Notes under the pieces: model-generated
Seen by the model: the letters and a program-made list of their open reading frames with translations, nothing else
The model's database searches: none
What the model was told of the DNA's origin: nothing
Assembly: GCA_000719695.1 (NCBI GenBank)
Contig: JOHN01000036.1
Location: 39,205 to 103,204, forward strand
DNA length: 64,000 bases
From: Streptomyces sp. NRRL F-6131
GTDB taxonomy: Bacteria > Actinomycetota > Actinomycetes > Streptomycetales > Streptomycetaceae
Direction of reading: 5' to 3'
In this document: positions 1-8,198 of the stretch, one piece after another
How the letters are laid out: each line of letters begins with the position of its first letter
How positions within the stretch are numbered: position 1 is the stretch's first letter
Made by a program: the position numbers and the translations under genes

Positions 1-2
1 TG

Positions 3-506
3 GACCTCGACCGGTACGACCCGTTCCACCTGGTGGTCGTCCGGCCCGACGGCGCCCGCGTGCTGAGCTGGGGCGGCGCGGGCGAAGGCCGCGGGGGTGG
101 TCGGCTCCTCGAACTGGACCTGCCGACCGGGCTGAGCGTCGTCCTCAACGACGGACCGGAGGGCCTGGCCGAGAACCGCACCGCCTCCGAGCGGATCCGC
201 ACGCTGATGGCCGCCCGCGCCGCCCACTTCCGGGCCCGGTTCGAGGCCGAACCCCGTCCCCGGCCGCTGCCCGGCGCCGCGACCACCGGCCAGGCGTGGG
301 GCGACTGGCTGCCGGTCGTCGCCGGCGACGGGCTGCCCCTCGACGCGCCCGCCGCCCTGATCCAGCGGCGCGAGTTCGGGGACGGCCGGATCTGGGGCTC
401 CTCCTCGATCTCCCTGCTGGCCTTCGGACCGGAGGGCGTCCGCTACGACTTCACCTCGGCCCCGGTGACGCCGGGCGACCCCGGTTGGCGGCGGGTGGAG
501 CTGTGA
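3..506 (+). CDS. NRDE/TANGO2-like protein, C-terminal part
   Basis: The reading frame is open from the first bases of the window to a TGA at 504-506, so the true start lies outside. About 167 residues are visible. The opening stretch DPFHLVVVRPDGARVLSW, the following L-x-L-P-T-G-L-S-V-V-L-N-D segment and a late R-E-F-G-x-G-R-I-W-G-S-S-S-I-S-L-L block resemble the NRDE (TANGO2-like) superfamily, whose members carry an N-terminal Asn nucleophile that would sit upstream of the window. The biochemical role of bacterial members is poorly known. Assignment rests on remembered pattern only. No membrane segment is visible. Downstream, a 26-base unit is repeated before the next gene. Confidence 0.45.
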   Translation, partial: DLDRYDPFHLVVVRPDGARVLSWGGAGEGRGGGRLLELDLPTGLSVVLNDGPEGLAENRTASERIRTLMAARAAHFRARFEAEPRPRPLPGAATTGQAWGDWLPVVAGDGLPLDAPAALIQRREFGDGRIWGSSSISLLAFGPEGVRYDFTSAPVTPGDPGWRRVEL

Positions 507-577
507 GCGGCGGGCGCCGAGGGGCGTTGACCTCCACTCGGCGCCGTTCACCGGCGCTCACTCCTCGCGCCGGTGCT

Positions 578-639
578 CGACTCACACCTCGGCGCGCGCC
601 TCGGCTCACACCTCGACTCACGCCTCGGCGCGCGCCTCG
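578..639. repeat. Duplicated 26-bp unit at 3' end of gene
   Basis: A 26-base unit starting CGACTCACRCCTCGG occurs at 578-603 and again at 614-639, with one difference, 36 bases apart. The second copy overlaps the last codons and stop (618-620) of the leftward gene. The 36-base period is a multiple of three, which suggests slippage of a formerly longer coding repeat. Confidence 0.7.
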
Positions 640-1124
640 CGCCAGCGCCTCGCGACGACCTCGCTGACGTAGTAGAAGAACTCGCTGTTCCGGCCCTCGT
701 CCGCACTGGCTGCCTCGGTCCACCACATGGGCCAGATCTCCCTCTCGTAGTGGGCCTTCAGGACGCGGGTGAAGCCGGACAGCGCCCCGCGCAGCCGCGT
801 GCGGTCGAGGTGCAGCGCCTCGGCCAGGGTGCCGTAGCCCACCTTGGTGCCGGGCTGCTCGGCGAGGATGTCGAGGATGCCCACGACCACCTGGACGGAG
901 TCGCGGCGGTCGCTGATCAGCGCACGGAGGTCCTCGACCGTCCACTCGTCGCGGCGGCGCTGCTGCTCACCCTGCGGGGACTTGAGCACGGCCCCCGGGG
1001 CGGCCGGCGCCGCTCCGCCCGGGCCCGCGGTGACGCCGCTGCGCTCGGCGATGAAGGCGTACACGGCCGGGACGAGGTGGGCCGGCACCGGCACCGGGAC
1101 GTACTCCGGGTTCTCCTGGGTCAT
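618..1124 (-). CDS. Hypothetical protein, possible winged-helix fold
   Basis: A 168-residue protein. I chose the ATG at 1124 because an AGGAGG-type ribosome site lies just upstream on the minus strand; an in-frame start at 1181 lacks one. The N-terminal part is Pro/Ala-rich (residues 1-60). The C-terminal part (about 75-165) is charged and helical, with a segment LAEQPGTKVGYGTLAEAL, followed by RTRLRGALSGFTRVLKAH and a Trp-rich tail. This looks like a helix-turn-helix-like module seen in a family of streptomycete proteins of unknown function (possibly DUF6416). No membrane segment or enzyme motif is visible. Function is not assigned. Confidence 0.6.
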   Translation of the reverse strand: MTQENPEYVPVPVPAHLVPAVYAFIAERSGVTAGPGGAAPAAPGAVLKSPQGEQQRRRDEWTVEDLRALISDRRDSVQVVVGILDILAEQPGTKVGYGTLAEALHLDRTRLRGALSGFTRVLKAHYEREIWPMWWTEAASADEGRNSEFFYYVSEVVARRWREARAEA

Positions 1125-1225
1125 GACTGCGTTCTCCCCTCCTGCGGCCACCCCTTTTGGCCACAGGAACGATCCTGACACGAGCTCAGTGGAGGTGTCC
1201 AGTCGTTAACGGCTATTAGTAGCTG

Positions 1226-3121
1226 TTAACCGGCGCTAGGGATGCGGAACTCCTGAGACTTGTTGCCCGGCGTGCAGGTGGCCATCGTGAGCTGGGCGCC
1301 GAGACCGTTGTCGGTCAGGCAGTTCTGGCCCATGTAGTCCTTCAGGTAGAAGGCGCCAGGCGTGGTCGCGGCGGTCACCGTCCAGTTGGTGAGGAAACTG
1401 AAGCCGCCGGAGAGCGAGACCCGGCCGTCCATCTCCTGCACCAGGACGGGAGCACTCAGCTTGCACGGGTTGAACTGGTGCCAGCTGCTCGGGACGGTGT
1501 GCACCCAGCCGTACGCGGTCGCGCCGCCCATCACCACGGCCTGGCCGCCGGCGAGGCCGTCCTGGGAGAGGCCCATGCGAAGGCCGTCGCCGACGTTGGT
1601 GATGTAGCCCCAGTTGGTGCCGCCGCAGCCGGCGGGGGTGGTCCCCGCGGCCGCCGTGCCCGGGGCGGTGGTCGCGCCCGCCGGGGGTGCGCCGGCGCCG
1701 GGGGCCGGGGACGGGGCGGCCGGGGTGGGCTGCTGGGCCTGGGAGGGCGGTTGGGGCGCCTGCGGGGTGGTGGGGCCGGCGGCCGCCGGGGGCTGGCCCG
1801 GCTGGGGCGCGCCGGCGGACTGCTTGGGCGGGTTGACGGTGCCCGCGGTCGTCGCGGTTCCGGTGGTCGGCTTGGGCGGTGTGGTGGTCCCGGGCGACGG
1901 CGGAGCGGAGGCCGGGGGCGCCGGGGGCGTCGAAGCCGTCTGCGATGCGGTCGTGTCCGCCGGGGAAGCCGTTCCGGACGGCGACGCGGCGGCCGGCTGG
2001 GCGGTCACGGTCACCGTGGCGGCCGGCGGCGAACTCGGCTCCTGGGCCTGCGAGGTGAACGGCGCGCGGTCGACGAGCAGCGCGGTGGCGGTGCCGACCG
2101 AGATCACGATCGGCAGGACGACCGGCACCAGGAAACCCCGTCGGCGCGTCCGCCGGGACGGTTCGGTGGTGGCGGCGGGGCGCGACTCGACCTCGCCCAG
2201 GTCGTCCGCCGGTTTCGCGAGGACCGGGGGTTCGGGGGCCGGCGCAGGTGCAGGGGGCGTGGGGGTGGGCGCGGGCGCCGGCTCGCCGCCGGCCGCCGCG
2301 CGGGCCGCGGCCGCCATCGCGGCGGCGTCGGCGAACCGCCCGCCCGGGTCCTTCGCCAGCGCGGTCGCGACGAACGCGCGCACCTCGGGCGGGACGTCCG
2401 CCGGCAGCTCCGGCACCGGCTCGCGCAGGTGCTTCAGCGCCACCTCCAACATGCCCTCGCCGGTGAACGGCGGCTTCCCGGTCAACAGTTCGTAGCAGAC
2501 CACGCCGATCGCGTAGAGGTCGGCGGCCGGGGTGATGGGCTTGCCCTCGGCCTGCTCCGGGGCCATGTACAGCGCGGTGCCGATCACCGCGTGCGAGGCC
2601 GTGAGCCTGGTCCCGGCCATCGTCCGGGCGATGCCGAAGTCGGTGACCGTCACCCGGCCGTCGGCCCGGAGCATGAGGTTGGACGGTTTGACGTCGCGGT
2701 GCACGATGCCGCGCCGGTGGGCGGCGTGCAGGGCGTCGAGCGCCTCGGCGAGCAGCCCGAGCGCCCGGGCGGGCAGCAGGGTGCCGTCCTCGGCGAGGAC
2801 CTGGTCCAGCGGGCGGCCGTCGACCAGCTCCATGACGAGGTAGGCGAGGCGTTCGCCGTCCGCCGCGTCCGGCGGCTCCTCCTCGCCGTAGTCGTGCACG
2901 TCGACGATGCCCGGGTGGTCGAGCGCGGCCAGCAAGCGGGCCTCGCGCCGGAAGCGTTCGGCGAAGTTCCCGTCCTCCAGCAACGCCGGGTGCAGGATCT
3001 TCACCGCCACCGGTCGCCCGAGCACCGCGTCCTCGGCCCGCCAGACAGCGCCCATCCCGCCGCCGCCGATGCGCTCGGTCAGCGTGTAGCGCCCGCCGAG
3101 CACGGTCCCCCGACCGCTCAT
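1226..3121 (-). CDS. Transmembrane Ser/Thr protein kinase with lectin-like ectodomain
   Basis: A 631-residue PknB-type (Hanks) kinase starting at ATG 3121. The kinase domain spans about residues 10-275: glycine loop IGGGGMGAV (18-26), ATP-contacting Lys41, catalytic HRDVKPSN (141-148), DFG (161-163) and MAPE (186-189). A proline/alanine linker follows, then one membrane helix (about 330-352) and a long Pro/Thr/Ala/Gly-rich extracellular stalk (355-490). The last 140 residues form a Cys-containing globular domain that looks like a ricin-type or similar beta-trefoil sugar-binding fold. There are no PASTA repeats, unlike PknB. Orientation implies extracellular ligand sensing with cytoplasmic phosphorylation. 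Substrates cannot be inferred. A longer frame reading upstream to 3562 is rejected because the kinase fold starts at the chosen Met. Confidence 0.9.
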   Translation of the reverse strand: MSGRGTVLGGRYTLTERIGGGGMGAVWRAEDAVLGRPVAVKILHPALLEDGNFAERFRREARLLAALDHPGIVDVHDYGEEEPPDAADGERLAYLVMELVDGRPLDQVLAEDGTLLPARALGLLAEALDALHAAHRRGIVHRDVKPSNLMLRADGRVTVTDFGIARTMAGTRLTASHAVIGTALYMAPEQAEGKPITPAADLYAIGVVCYELLTGKPPFTGEGMLEVALKHLREPVPELPADVPPEVRAFVATALAKDPGGRFADAAAMAAAARAAAGGEPAPAPTPTPPAPAPAPEPPVLAKPADDLGEVESRPAATTEPSRRTRRRGFLVPVVLPIVISVGTATALLVDRAPFTSQAQEPSSPPAATVTVTAQPAAASPSGTASPADTTASQTASTPPAPPASAPPSPGTTTPPKPTTGTATTAGTVNPPKQSAGAPQPGQPPAAAGPTTPQAPQPPSQAQQPTPAAPSPAPGAGAPPAGATTAPGTAAAGTTPAGCGGTNWGYITNVGDGLRMGLSQDGLAGGQAVVMGGATAYGWVHTVPSSWHQFNPCKLSAPVLVQEMDGRVSLSGGFSFLTNWTVTAATTPGAFYLKDYMGQNCLTDNGLGAQLTMATCTPGNKSQEFRIPSAG

Positions 3122-3327
3122 GCCCGCCCCCCGTGTCCCCACTCGAACGAACCGTCCGTCAGCCGCCCAGTCTGCCACGCACCCCTCCGGGGCCTGACAC
3201 CCCCACCGGCCGACGGTGACAAGGTCGTTGAGCTGGGGAGAGGCCGACCCGGCGGTGCGGCGCCGGCCCACCCGCACGGGAAGTCGGTTCGTACGGCGGC
3301 GAATTGAGCGCCGTATACGATCATCCG

Positions 3328-3909
3328 GTGACCGACACCGTTGTCCTCCACGTACCCGCGACGCCGTCCGCCCCCACCCTCCGGCTGCGCCCCTGGAACG
3401 CCTCGGACGCGCCCGCGCTGGTCGAGGTGTACCGGGATCCGGTGCTGCGCCGCTGGACGGTCTCGATCGTGGAGGACGAGGCCGACGCCCGTCGTTGGGT
3501 GCAGGTCCAACAACGCGGTTGGGCGACCGGCGACCGGCTCGCCTTCGCCGTCTTCGAAGCACACCCGGACGCGGACGGACCCGGACGCGAGGGGCGCCTG
3601 GTCGGCAACCTGGTGCTCAAGGACGTCGCACCCGGCAAACCCTCCGCCGAGGTCGGCTACTGGACGGCCGCGTACGCCCGCGGCACCGGCGTCGCGCCGC
3701 GCGCGCTGGAGGCGCTCACCGGCTGGGCCTTCGGCCCCCTGGGCCCCGAAGGGCTGGAGCGGCTCGACCTCCTGCACCAGGTGGACAACGCCGCCTCCTG
3801 CCGGGTCGCGGAGAAGAGCCGGTACACCTTCGACCGCGTCCTCCCCGCGGCACCGCCCGCCTACCCGCTGGACGGCCACCTGCACACCCGCCTGCGCGCG
3901 GAGGCCTGA
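3328..3909 (+). CDS. GNAT-family N-acetyltransferase
   Basis: About 193 residues from GTG 3328 (VTDTVVLHVPATPSAPTLRL). An in-frame TTG at 3304 is possible, but a -10-like TATACGAT ends only a few bases before the GTG, so a leaderless transcript starting at or near 3328 is plausible. The fold is that of RimJ/RimL-type acetyltransferases: LRLRPWNASDAPAL at the N terminus, a central LVGNLVLKDV strand, and EVGYWTAAYARGTGVAPRAL carrying the acetyl-CoA pyrophosphate loop (R-G-x-G-x-A). The substrate, an amino group on a protein or small molecule, is unknown. It is divergent from the kinase at 1226-3121. Confidence 0.85.
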   Translation: MTDTVVLHVPATPSAPTLRLRPWNASDAPALVEVYRDPVLRRWTVSIVEDEADARRWVQVQQRGWATGDRLAFAVFEAHPDADGPGREGRLVGNLVLKDVAPGKPSAEVGYWTAAYARGTGVAPRALEALTGWAFGPLGPEGLERLDLLHQVDNAASCRVAEKSRYTFDRVLPAAPPAYPLDGHLHTRLRAEA

Positions 3910-3921
3910 CGGCGTGGCTGC

Positions 3922-4893
3922 CTAACCCCTGTCGCCGCACAGCAGTTCGGCCGCCGGTGTGCGCAGGTAGAGCACGCTGCGGCCGGTGCGGTGACGGGCG
4001 GCGAGGCCGGCGTCGTGCAGGGCGGCCAGGTGGTGCGAGACGGTGGGCGCGGACAGGCCGGTGCGGACGGCGAGTTCAGTGGTGGTGGCGGGGGCCGCCA
4101 GTTCGGCGAGCAGCCGGGCGCGGGCCCGGCCGAGCACCCGGGCCAGGCCTGCCGGAGCGGGCGGGGCCGACTCCCAGAGGGTGGCGACGCCGCGCGGCGG
4201 GTAGACCAGGCCGGGCTGCCAGGGCGGGTTGAGCTGGGAGAACACCCCGGGCCAGGCGAACACGGTGGGCACCAGGACGAGACCGCGCGCGCCGTCCAGC
4301 CGGTGGTGCGCGTCGATGTGCCGGTGGCCGATCCGCAGCAGGTCGTGCTCCCAACTCACCGACGGATGCAGGTCGGTGAAGAGTCCGGCCGGACCGTCCG
4401 CCGCCAACTGCCGGGCCCGGCGCAGGATCTCGCCCTCGGCGAGGCGTTCGATCCGCTCCCAGTGCGGGGCGATCACGGCCTGCCAGTAGGCCTGTGCCTC
4501 GGCCGCCAGCCGCCGGGTTCCGGCGACCGGGTCGGCGTACAGCTCGGCCACCAGTGGCGGGAGTTCGCCGCTGATCCGGTCCAGGTCGCGGCGGACGGCG
4601 GCCGGGTCGAGCGCGGTCAGCTCGGCCAGCTGCTCGGCCAGGGTCGGGCTGCCGACAACCGGCACCGGGGTGAGGAAGTCCGGCACGTACCGCGTCGGCA
4701 GCCGCACCAGCTGGGAGAGCAGCTCCCAGCCCACGCCGGCGAGTTCGCGGCGGGCCCGGCGGGCCCAGGGCAGGTGGACGGCGCTGCGGCCCGGGTCCTT
4801 CAGCGCCTCGACGCTCGTGGTCAGCTCGCACAGCGGCGAGCGGGCGAACCTGGTGCGGGCCAGGTCCTGCGCGGAGAACTCCCAGGTCAGCAT
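3922..4893 (-). CDS. ArsR-type winged-helix transcriptional regulator (DUF5937-like)
   Basis: A 323-residue protein. The C-terminal 80 residues hold an ArsR-like winged helix (TELAVRTGLSAPTVSHHL then AGLAARHRTGRSVLYLR). The long N-terminal domain (about 1-230) matches the family in which such regulators begin with a segment like FSAQDLARTRFA. I place the start at ATG 4893 because that motif follows directly and because the in-frame alternative at 4959 would put coding sequence over a perfect dyad at 4921-4940. No metal-binding CxC motif of classic ArsR is seen, so the ligand is probably organic. It is divergent from an MFS transporter, the usual arrangement for a repressor controlling an efflux pump. 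Confidence 0.85.
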   Translation of the reverse strand: MLTWEFSAQDLARTRFARSPLCELTTSVEALKDPGRSAVHLPWARRARRELAGVGWELLSQLVRLPTRYVPDFLTPVPVVGSPTLAEQLAELTALDPAAVRRDLDRISGELPPLVAELYADPVAGTRRLAAEAQAYWQAVIAPHWERIERLAEGEILRRARQLAADGPAGLFTDLHPSVSWEHDLLRIGHRHIDAHHRLDGARGLVLVPTVFAWPGVFSQLNPPWQPGLVYPPRGVATLWESAPPAPAGLARVLGRARARLLAELAAPATTTELAVRTGLSAPTVSHHLAALHDAGLAARHRTGRSVLYLRTPAAELLCGDRG

Positions 4894-4920
4894 CGGCTCC
4901 CCGACGGTCGGCGTGGCGAG

Positions 4921-4940
4921 GATTCGAGCAGCGTCGAATC
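4921..4940. promoter_or_regulatory. Probable operator, GATTCGA-N6-TCGAATC
   Basis: A perfect 7-bp inverted repeat with a 6-base spacer in the 84-bp gap between the divergent ArsR-type regulator (start 4893) and MFS gene (start 4978). Size and position fit a dimeric winged-helix operator that would control both genes. Binding by the neighbour is inferred. Confidence 0.6.
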
Positions 4941-4977
4941 CGTGGGCGCCGACGATCATCGCAGGCAGCCTGGGGCC

Positions 4978-6303
4978 ATGACCACCGCCACCCCCGTCCC
5001 GCTCCGGGACCGCCTCGGGCTGCCCGCCTCGGCCGGCCGCCACCGCCCGCTGATCGGCGCGCACCTGATCGACAGCCTGGGCACCGGCCTGGTGCTCGCC
5101 TTCACCCTGGTGTTCTTCGCCCGCACCACCGCGCTGTCGCTGACCACCGTCGGCGCGGCGGTCTCCGCCGCCCGGCTGCTGGCCCTGCCGGTGGCCCCCG
5201 CCGTCGGCCCCCTGATCGACCGCCACGGCGCCCGGCCGGTCGCCGCCTGGGCCAACGCGCTCTCCGCGCTCGCCTACGCGGGCTTCCTACTCGCCGACCG
5301 CGCCTGGCTGATCGTGCTGGTCTGCCTGCTCGCCCAGGCCGGCCAGGCCGCGTACTGGACCGCCAGCACCGGGCTGGTGGTGCTGGCCGCCCCGGCCGGG
5401 GAGCGCACCCGCTGGTTCGCGCTGGTGCAGACCCTGCGCAACGCCGGGCTCGGCCTGGGCGGCGCGGCCGGCGCGCTGCTGGTCGGCGACGGCGGGACGG
5501 GCGGGCTGCGGGTGCTGGTGGCGCTGAACGCGGCCTCGTACCTGGCGGCGGCGGTGCTGCTGGGCCGCTGGCGGCCCGTCCCGGCCGAACCGCCCACCGC
5601 CCGGGAGGCGGCCGGGGCGGGCGAAGGGGCGGGCGAAGGGGCGGGCAAGGGGACGGGCGAGGGGGCGGGCGGCTACCGGGCGGTGCTGGCGGACCGCCGC
5701 TACCTGCTGATGGTGACGGTGAACCTGTCCTCCGTGCTGGCCTCGATGGTGCTGAGCGTCCTGCTCGCGGTGCACGTGACGGCCGCGCTGCACCTGGACG
5801 CCTCGCTGGCCGGCGCGCTGCTGGTGCTCAACGGCGTGCAGGTGGTGCTGACCCAGAGCCCGGTCTCCCGCCTGCTGGAGGGCCACCGTCCGACCCGGAC
5901 GGCGGCCGCCGGGGCGGGGCTCAACGCGGCGGCGTTCGCGCTGTTCGCCGTCCTGCCGGCCGACGGGCCGCGCTGGCTGGTGCTGCCCGGGCTGGTCGTC
6001 GCGATGCTGGTCTACAACCTGGCGGAGACGGTGGGCACGCCCGGCCGCGAGGAGTTGAGCGTGGCGCTGGCCCATCCGGCGCGGCGCGGCCGGTACCTGG
6101 CGGTCAACCAGCTCTCCTGGAACCTCGGCCAGGCGCTCTCCCCCGGCCTGCTCACCCTGCTGTTCGCGCACGGGCCGGCCTGGCCCTGGCTGTTCCTGCT
6201 CGCCACCTCGCTGGCCGCCGTCCCCGGGCTGCTCCGGCTCGAACGCCCGTCCGCCGCCGTTCCCGAGATTCCGGCGGAGACCCGGCCCCTCGCGCGGCGC
6301 TGA
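4978..6303 (+). CDS. MFS transporter
   Basis: A 441-residue membrane protein with about 12 hydrophobic segments, starting at ATG 4978. The first half carries the MFS loop 2-3 pattern (GPLIDRHGARPVAAW, about 80-94). The central cytoplasmic loop (residues about 210-235) is a degenerate Gly/Glu/Ala repeat, coded by a GGGGCGGGCGAA-type repeat around 5615-5675. Likely a proton-coupled exporter of a small molecule. The divergent ArsR-type regulator and the shared operator suggest substrate-induced efflux. The substrate is unknown. Confidence 0.88.
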   Translation: MTTATPVPLRDRLGLPASAGRHRPLIGAHLIDSLGTGLVLAFTLVFFARTTALSLTTVGAAVSAARLLALPVAPAVGPLIDRHGARPVAAWANALSALAYAGFLLADRAWLIVLVCLLAQAGQAAYWTASTGLVVLAAPAGERTRWFALVQTLRNAGLGLGGAAGALLVGDGGTGGLRVLVALNAASYLAAAVLLGRWRPVPAEPPTAREAAGAGEGAGEGAGKGTGEGAGGYRAVLADRRYLLMVTVNLSSVLASMVLSVLLAVHVTAALHLDASLAGALLVLNGVQVVLTQSPVSRLLEGHRPTRTAAAGAGLNAAAFALFAVLPADGPRWLVLPGLVVAMLVYNLAETVGTPGREELSVALAHPARRGRYLAVNQLSWNLGQALSPGLLTLLFAHGPAWPWLFLLATSLAAVPGLLRLERPSAAVPEIPAETRPLARR

Positions 6304-6410
6304 CAACATGCCGGAGAGTCTCTCCCAAGGGGCAGTTGTCCATGGTCGAACTGGTCCTGGGGGCGCGCGCCGCCCGGCTTCGACTCGCTCGGTGAACCGC
6401 AAGAAGCGCC

Positions 6411-6935
6411 CTACCCTTCGGCGATCAACTCCGGGCGGTGGCGCAGCATCGCGGCGACGACCTCCTCGGGACCGACCGGCAGGGTGTTGGCGGAGATGTT
6501 CGCCGGGCCGTAGCCCAGACGGCGGTTCGAGGAGGCGCTGAGCCTGACGATCCTCGGGGCGCGGGCCAGGTACGCGGCAGGGTCGTGGAGGAACACCTCG
6601 ATCACGCGCTGGGTGCCGCCGCCGACCCTCATCACCCGGATCCCGACCCCGGCGACCTCGCTCCAGGCGATCCGGCCGAGCTGGACGTGCTCCAGCCCGG
6701 CCGCGTCCAGCACCAGCTCGGGCCGTCCGCGGAGCAGACGGCCCACGAGCGCCACCGCGCACGCCCCGAAGAACAGCACGGCGGGCACGCCGACGAAGAG
6801 CATCGACCACCCCTTCACCACCACGAGGCCCACCCCCACCGCCACGAACCCCAACGCTCCCGCCAACAGCAAGCCGGTCCGCCGCCAGGAGGTGCGGTAC
6901 ACGGTCGGCGGTACAGCCGGCATCTCGTCGCTCAC
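6411..6935 (-). CDS. Small membrane protein, STM3941-like
   Basis: About 174 residues from GTG 6935 (VSDEMPAVPPTVYRTSW); an ATG at 6923 is the alternative. Two hydrophobic segments (about 20-70: LLLAGALGFVAVGVGLVV and MLFVGVPAVLFFGACAVAL) are followed by a soluble part containing ELVLDAAGLEHVQLGRIAW, a pattern of PH-like membrane proteins such as the STM3941 family. No catalytic residues are evident. It is convergent with the MFS gene; the 107-bp gap shows no clear terminator. Confidence 0.6.
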   Translation of the reverse strand: MSDEMPAVPPTVYRTSWRRTGLLLAGALGFVAVGVGLVVVKGWSMLFVGVPAVLFFGACAVALVGRLLRGRPELVLDAAGLEHVQLGRIAWSEVAGVGIRVMRVGGGTQRVIEVFLHDPAAYLARAPRIVRLSASSNRRLGYGPANISANTLPVGPEEVVAAMLRHRPELIAEG

Positions 6936-7023
6936 CCGGCACAAGCTACCGACCCCGATCCACACCCCACCAGGGGGATCGGCCGTCAGGCGCAACCCTT
7001 TCTGCTCGAAACCGGGCAGCACA

Positions 7024-8019
7024 GGAAGTCGACCTCACCGACTTCTCACGCAGGCCTCGCGCCCACGGCGCGAGGAGAAACCTTTGTGCCCGAAGGCGAA
7101 CAGCACGCCCCCCACCCAGCGCGACGCACCAACCGCCGGGCTGCGTGAGAAGTCGACCTCACCGACTTCTCGCGCAGCCCCCGCACCCCCTGCCTGGCGA
7201 CGACGGAGTTTGCACCCCCCGCCACCTCCCCAGCAGAGCGTCCAGTCGGCACCCGCGCCGCCGCTTTCGCACCGCGCGCCCCCGCCCCACGCCGGGCGCT
7301 ACCCCGCAATGCCCTCTCCCTCATGGCAACGCGCCGGGTTGGGATCCGCGCAGGAAGTCGGCCCTGCCGACTTCTCACCCAGGGCGCTCGAAACCGGTAC
7401 TCCCCCCGATCCATGGGGCAACCGCAGCCGTCCACCGACCACGGATTTCACCGACGCACGAACCCGCCGAGCCGCGAACCCGTTAGGGCCCTGCGCAGGA
7501 CGTCGATGAGGTCAACGTCCTACGCAGCTGCGCCGCCACCACCGCCGAGTGCATGGCTTCGCTGCGCCGACCGCCCCCGCACTGAGCACCTCCGTCGGGC
7601 GTCCCACCGAGAAGTGCCGACGCGGGCTTCGCGCAGGAAGTCGGCAGGATCGACTTCTTACGCGTGGTGCTCGGCAGTGCCGCCGGGAGGAAAGGTTTCT
7701 GCATGAGAGGGCGCGCTCGATGCGGGGCGCCCGCCGGCCCTCGCCTCGGGAGCGGTTCCGAGGCGGCTCAGGCGCAGGAAGTCGACCTCACCGACTTCCT
7801 GCGCCACCTTCCGTTGCCTGGCGTACGAACCGGGGTGAGAGGCGGAACCTGCACGGGAAGTCGGTGCGGTCGACTTCCTGGTGCGAGGGCTTGTCGGCAA
7901 GGCGGGAGGGAGCACTGTTGGGCAGATGGCCAATTATCTCCGCAGGGTTGCCGTTCCTTTCGAGGCGGGGCAGCGAAGGAGGCTCCGCGCGGGAAGTCGA
8001 CTGGGTCGACTTCCTGTGC
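7024..8019. repeat. Array of eight dispersed hairpin-forming palindromes
   Basis: Eight related elements with core GAAGTCG-N7-CGACTTC lie at 7025-7045, 7149-7169, 7354-7374, 7499-7519, 7637-7657, 7778-7798, 7857-7877 and 7993-8013. Most extend outward to arms of 13-15 bp (perfect 14-bp arms at 7771-7784/7792-7805; 15-bp arms with one wobble at 7141-7177). The 7-base centre is ACCTCAC in three copies and approximately its complement (ATGAGGT, GTGCGGT, ACTGGGT) in others, so the element occurs in both orientations. The copy at 7499 shows a compensatory change (GACGTCG with CAACGTC). Centre spacings are 124, 205, 145, 138, 141, 79 and 136 bp. The intervening DNA is not repeated. No credible gene lies in this interval. 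Confidence 0.85.
7055..7075. repeat. Extra 9-bp hairpin inside the palindrome array
   Basis: CCTCGCGCC and GGCGCGAGG flank a 3-base loop. It is unrelated in sequence to the GAAGTCG palindromes but lies just 10 bp after the first one. Confidence 0.6.
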
Positions 8020-8151
8020 AGAAGGCTGGGGAATCGTTTCTGCTGCTCGATGGGGAGCGGGGACGCGCAGCGGGCGGTGAGTGGTGAGTGCGGGCGAGGG
8101 CTGCGGCGCTGGTGGGGACGTGCGGCCGCACCAGGGCAGAGACCGTCGAGG

Positions 8152-8183
8152 CACGGGGCGGTGGCCCGGGGCACCGCCCCGTG
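8152..8183 (-). terminator. Hairpin after hydrolase operon
   Basis: A perfect 12-bp stem (CACGGGGCGGTG with CACCGCCCCGTG, 8-base loop) lies 16 bp beyond the hydrolase stop. There is no U-tract, which is usual for streptomycete terminators. Confidence 0.6.
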
Positions 8184-8198
8184 TCCGGCCGTGCGCAC

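Noticed and set aside
3304..3327. Start of the acetyltransferase at TTG 3304
   Set aside because: No ribosome site, and a -10-like element would lie inside the coding region; GTG 3328 is preferred.
7024..8019. CRISPR array
   Set aside because: Repeats are strongly palindromic, degenerate, in both orientations and 79-205 bp apart; spacers are not uniform and no cas genes are present.
6936..8151. Several short open frames in the palindrome region, with recurring peptides such as QEVDLTDF
   Set aside because: The recurring peptides are just translations of the GAAGTCG palindromes in different frames; frames overlap on both strands and none has a ribosome site or homologous domain.
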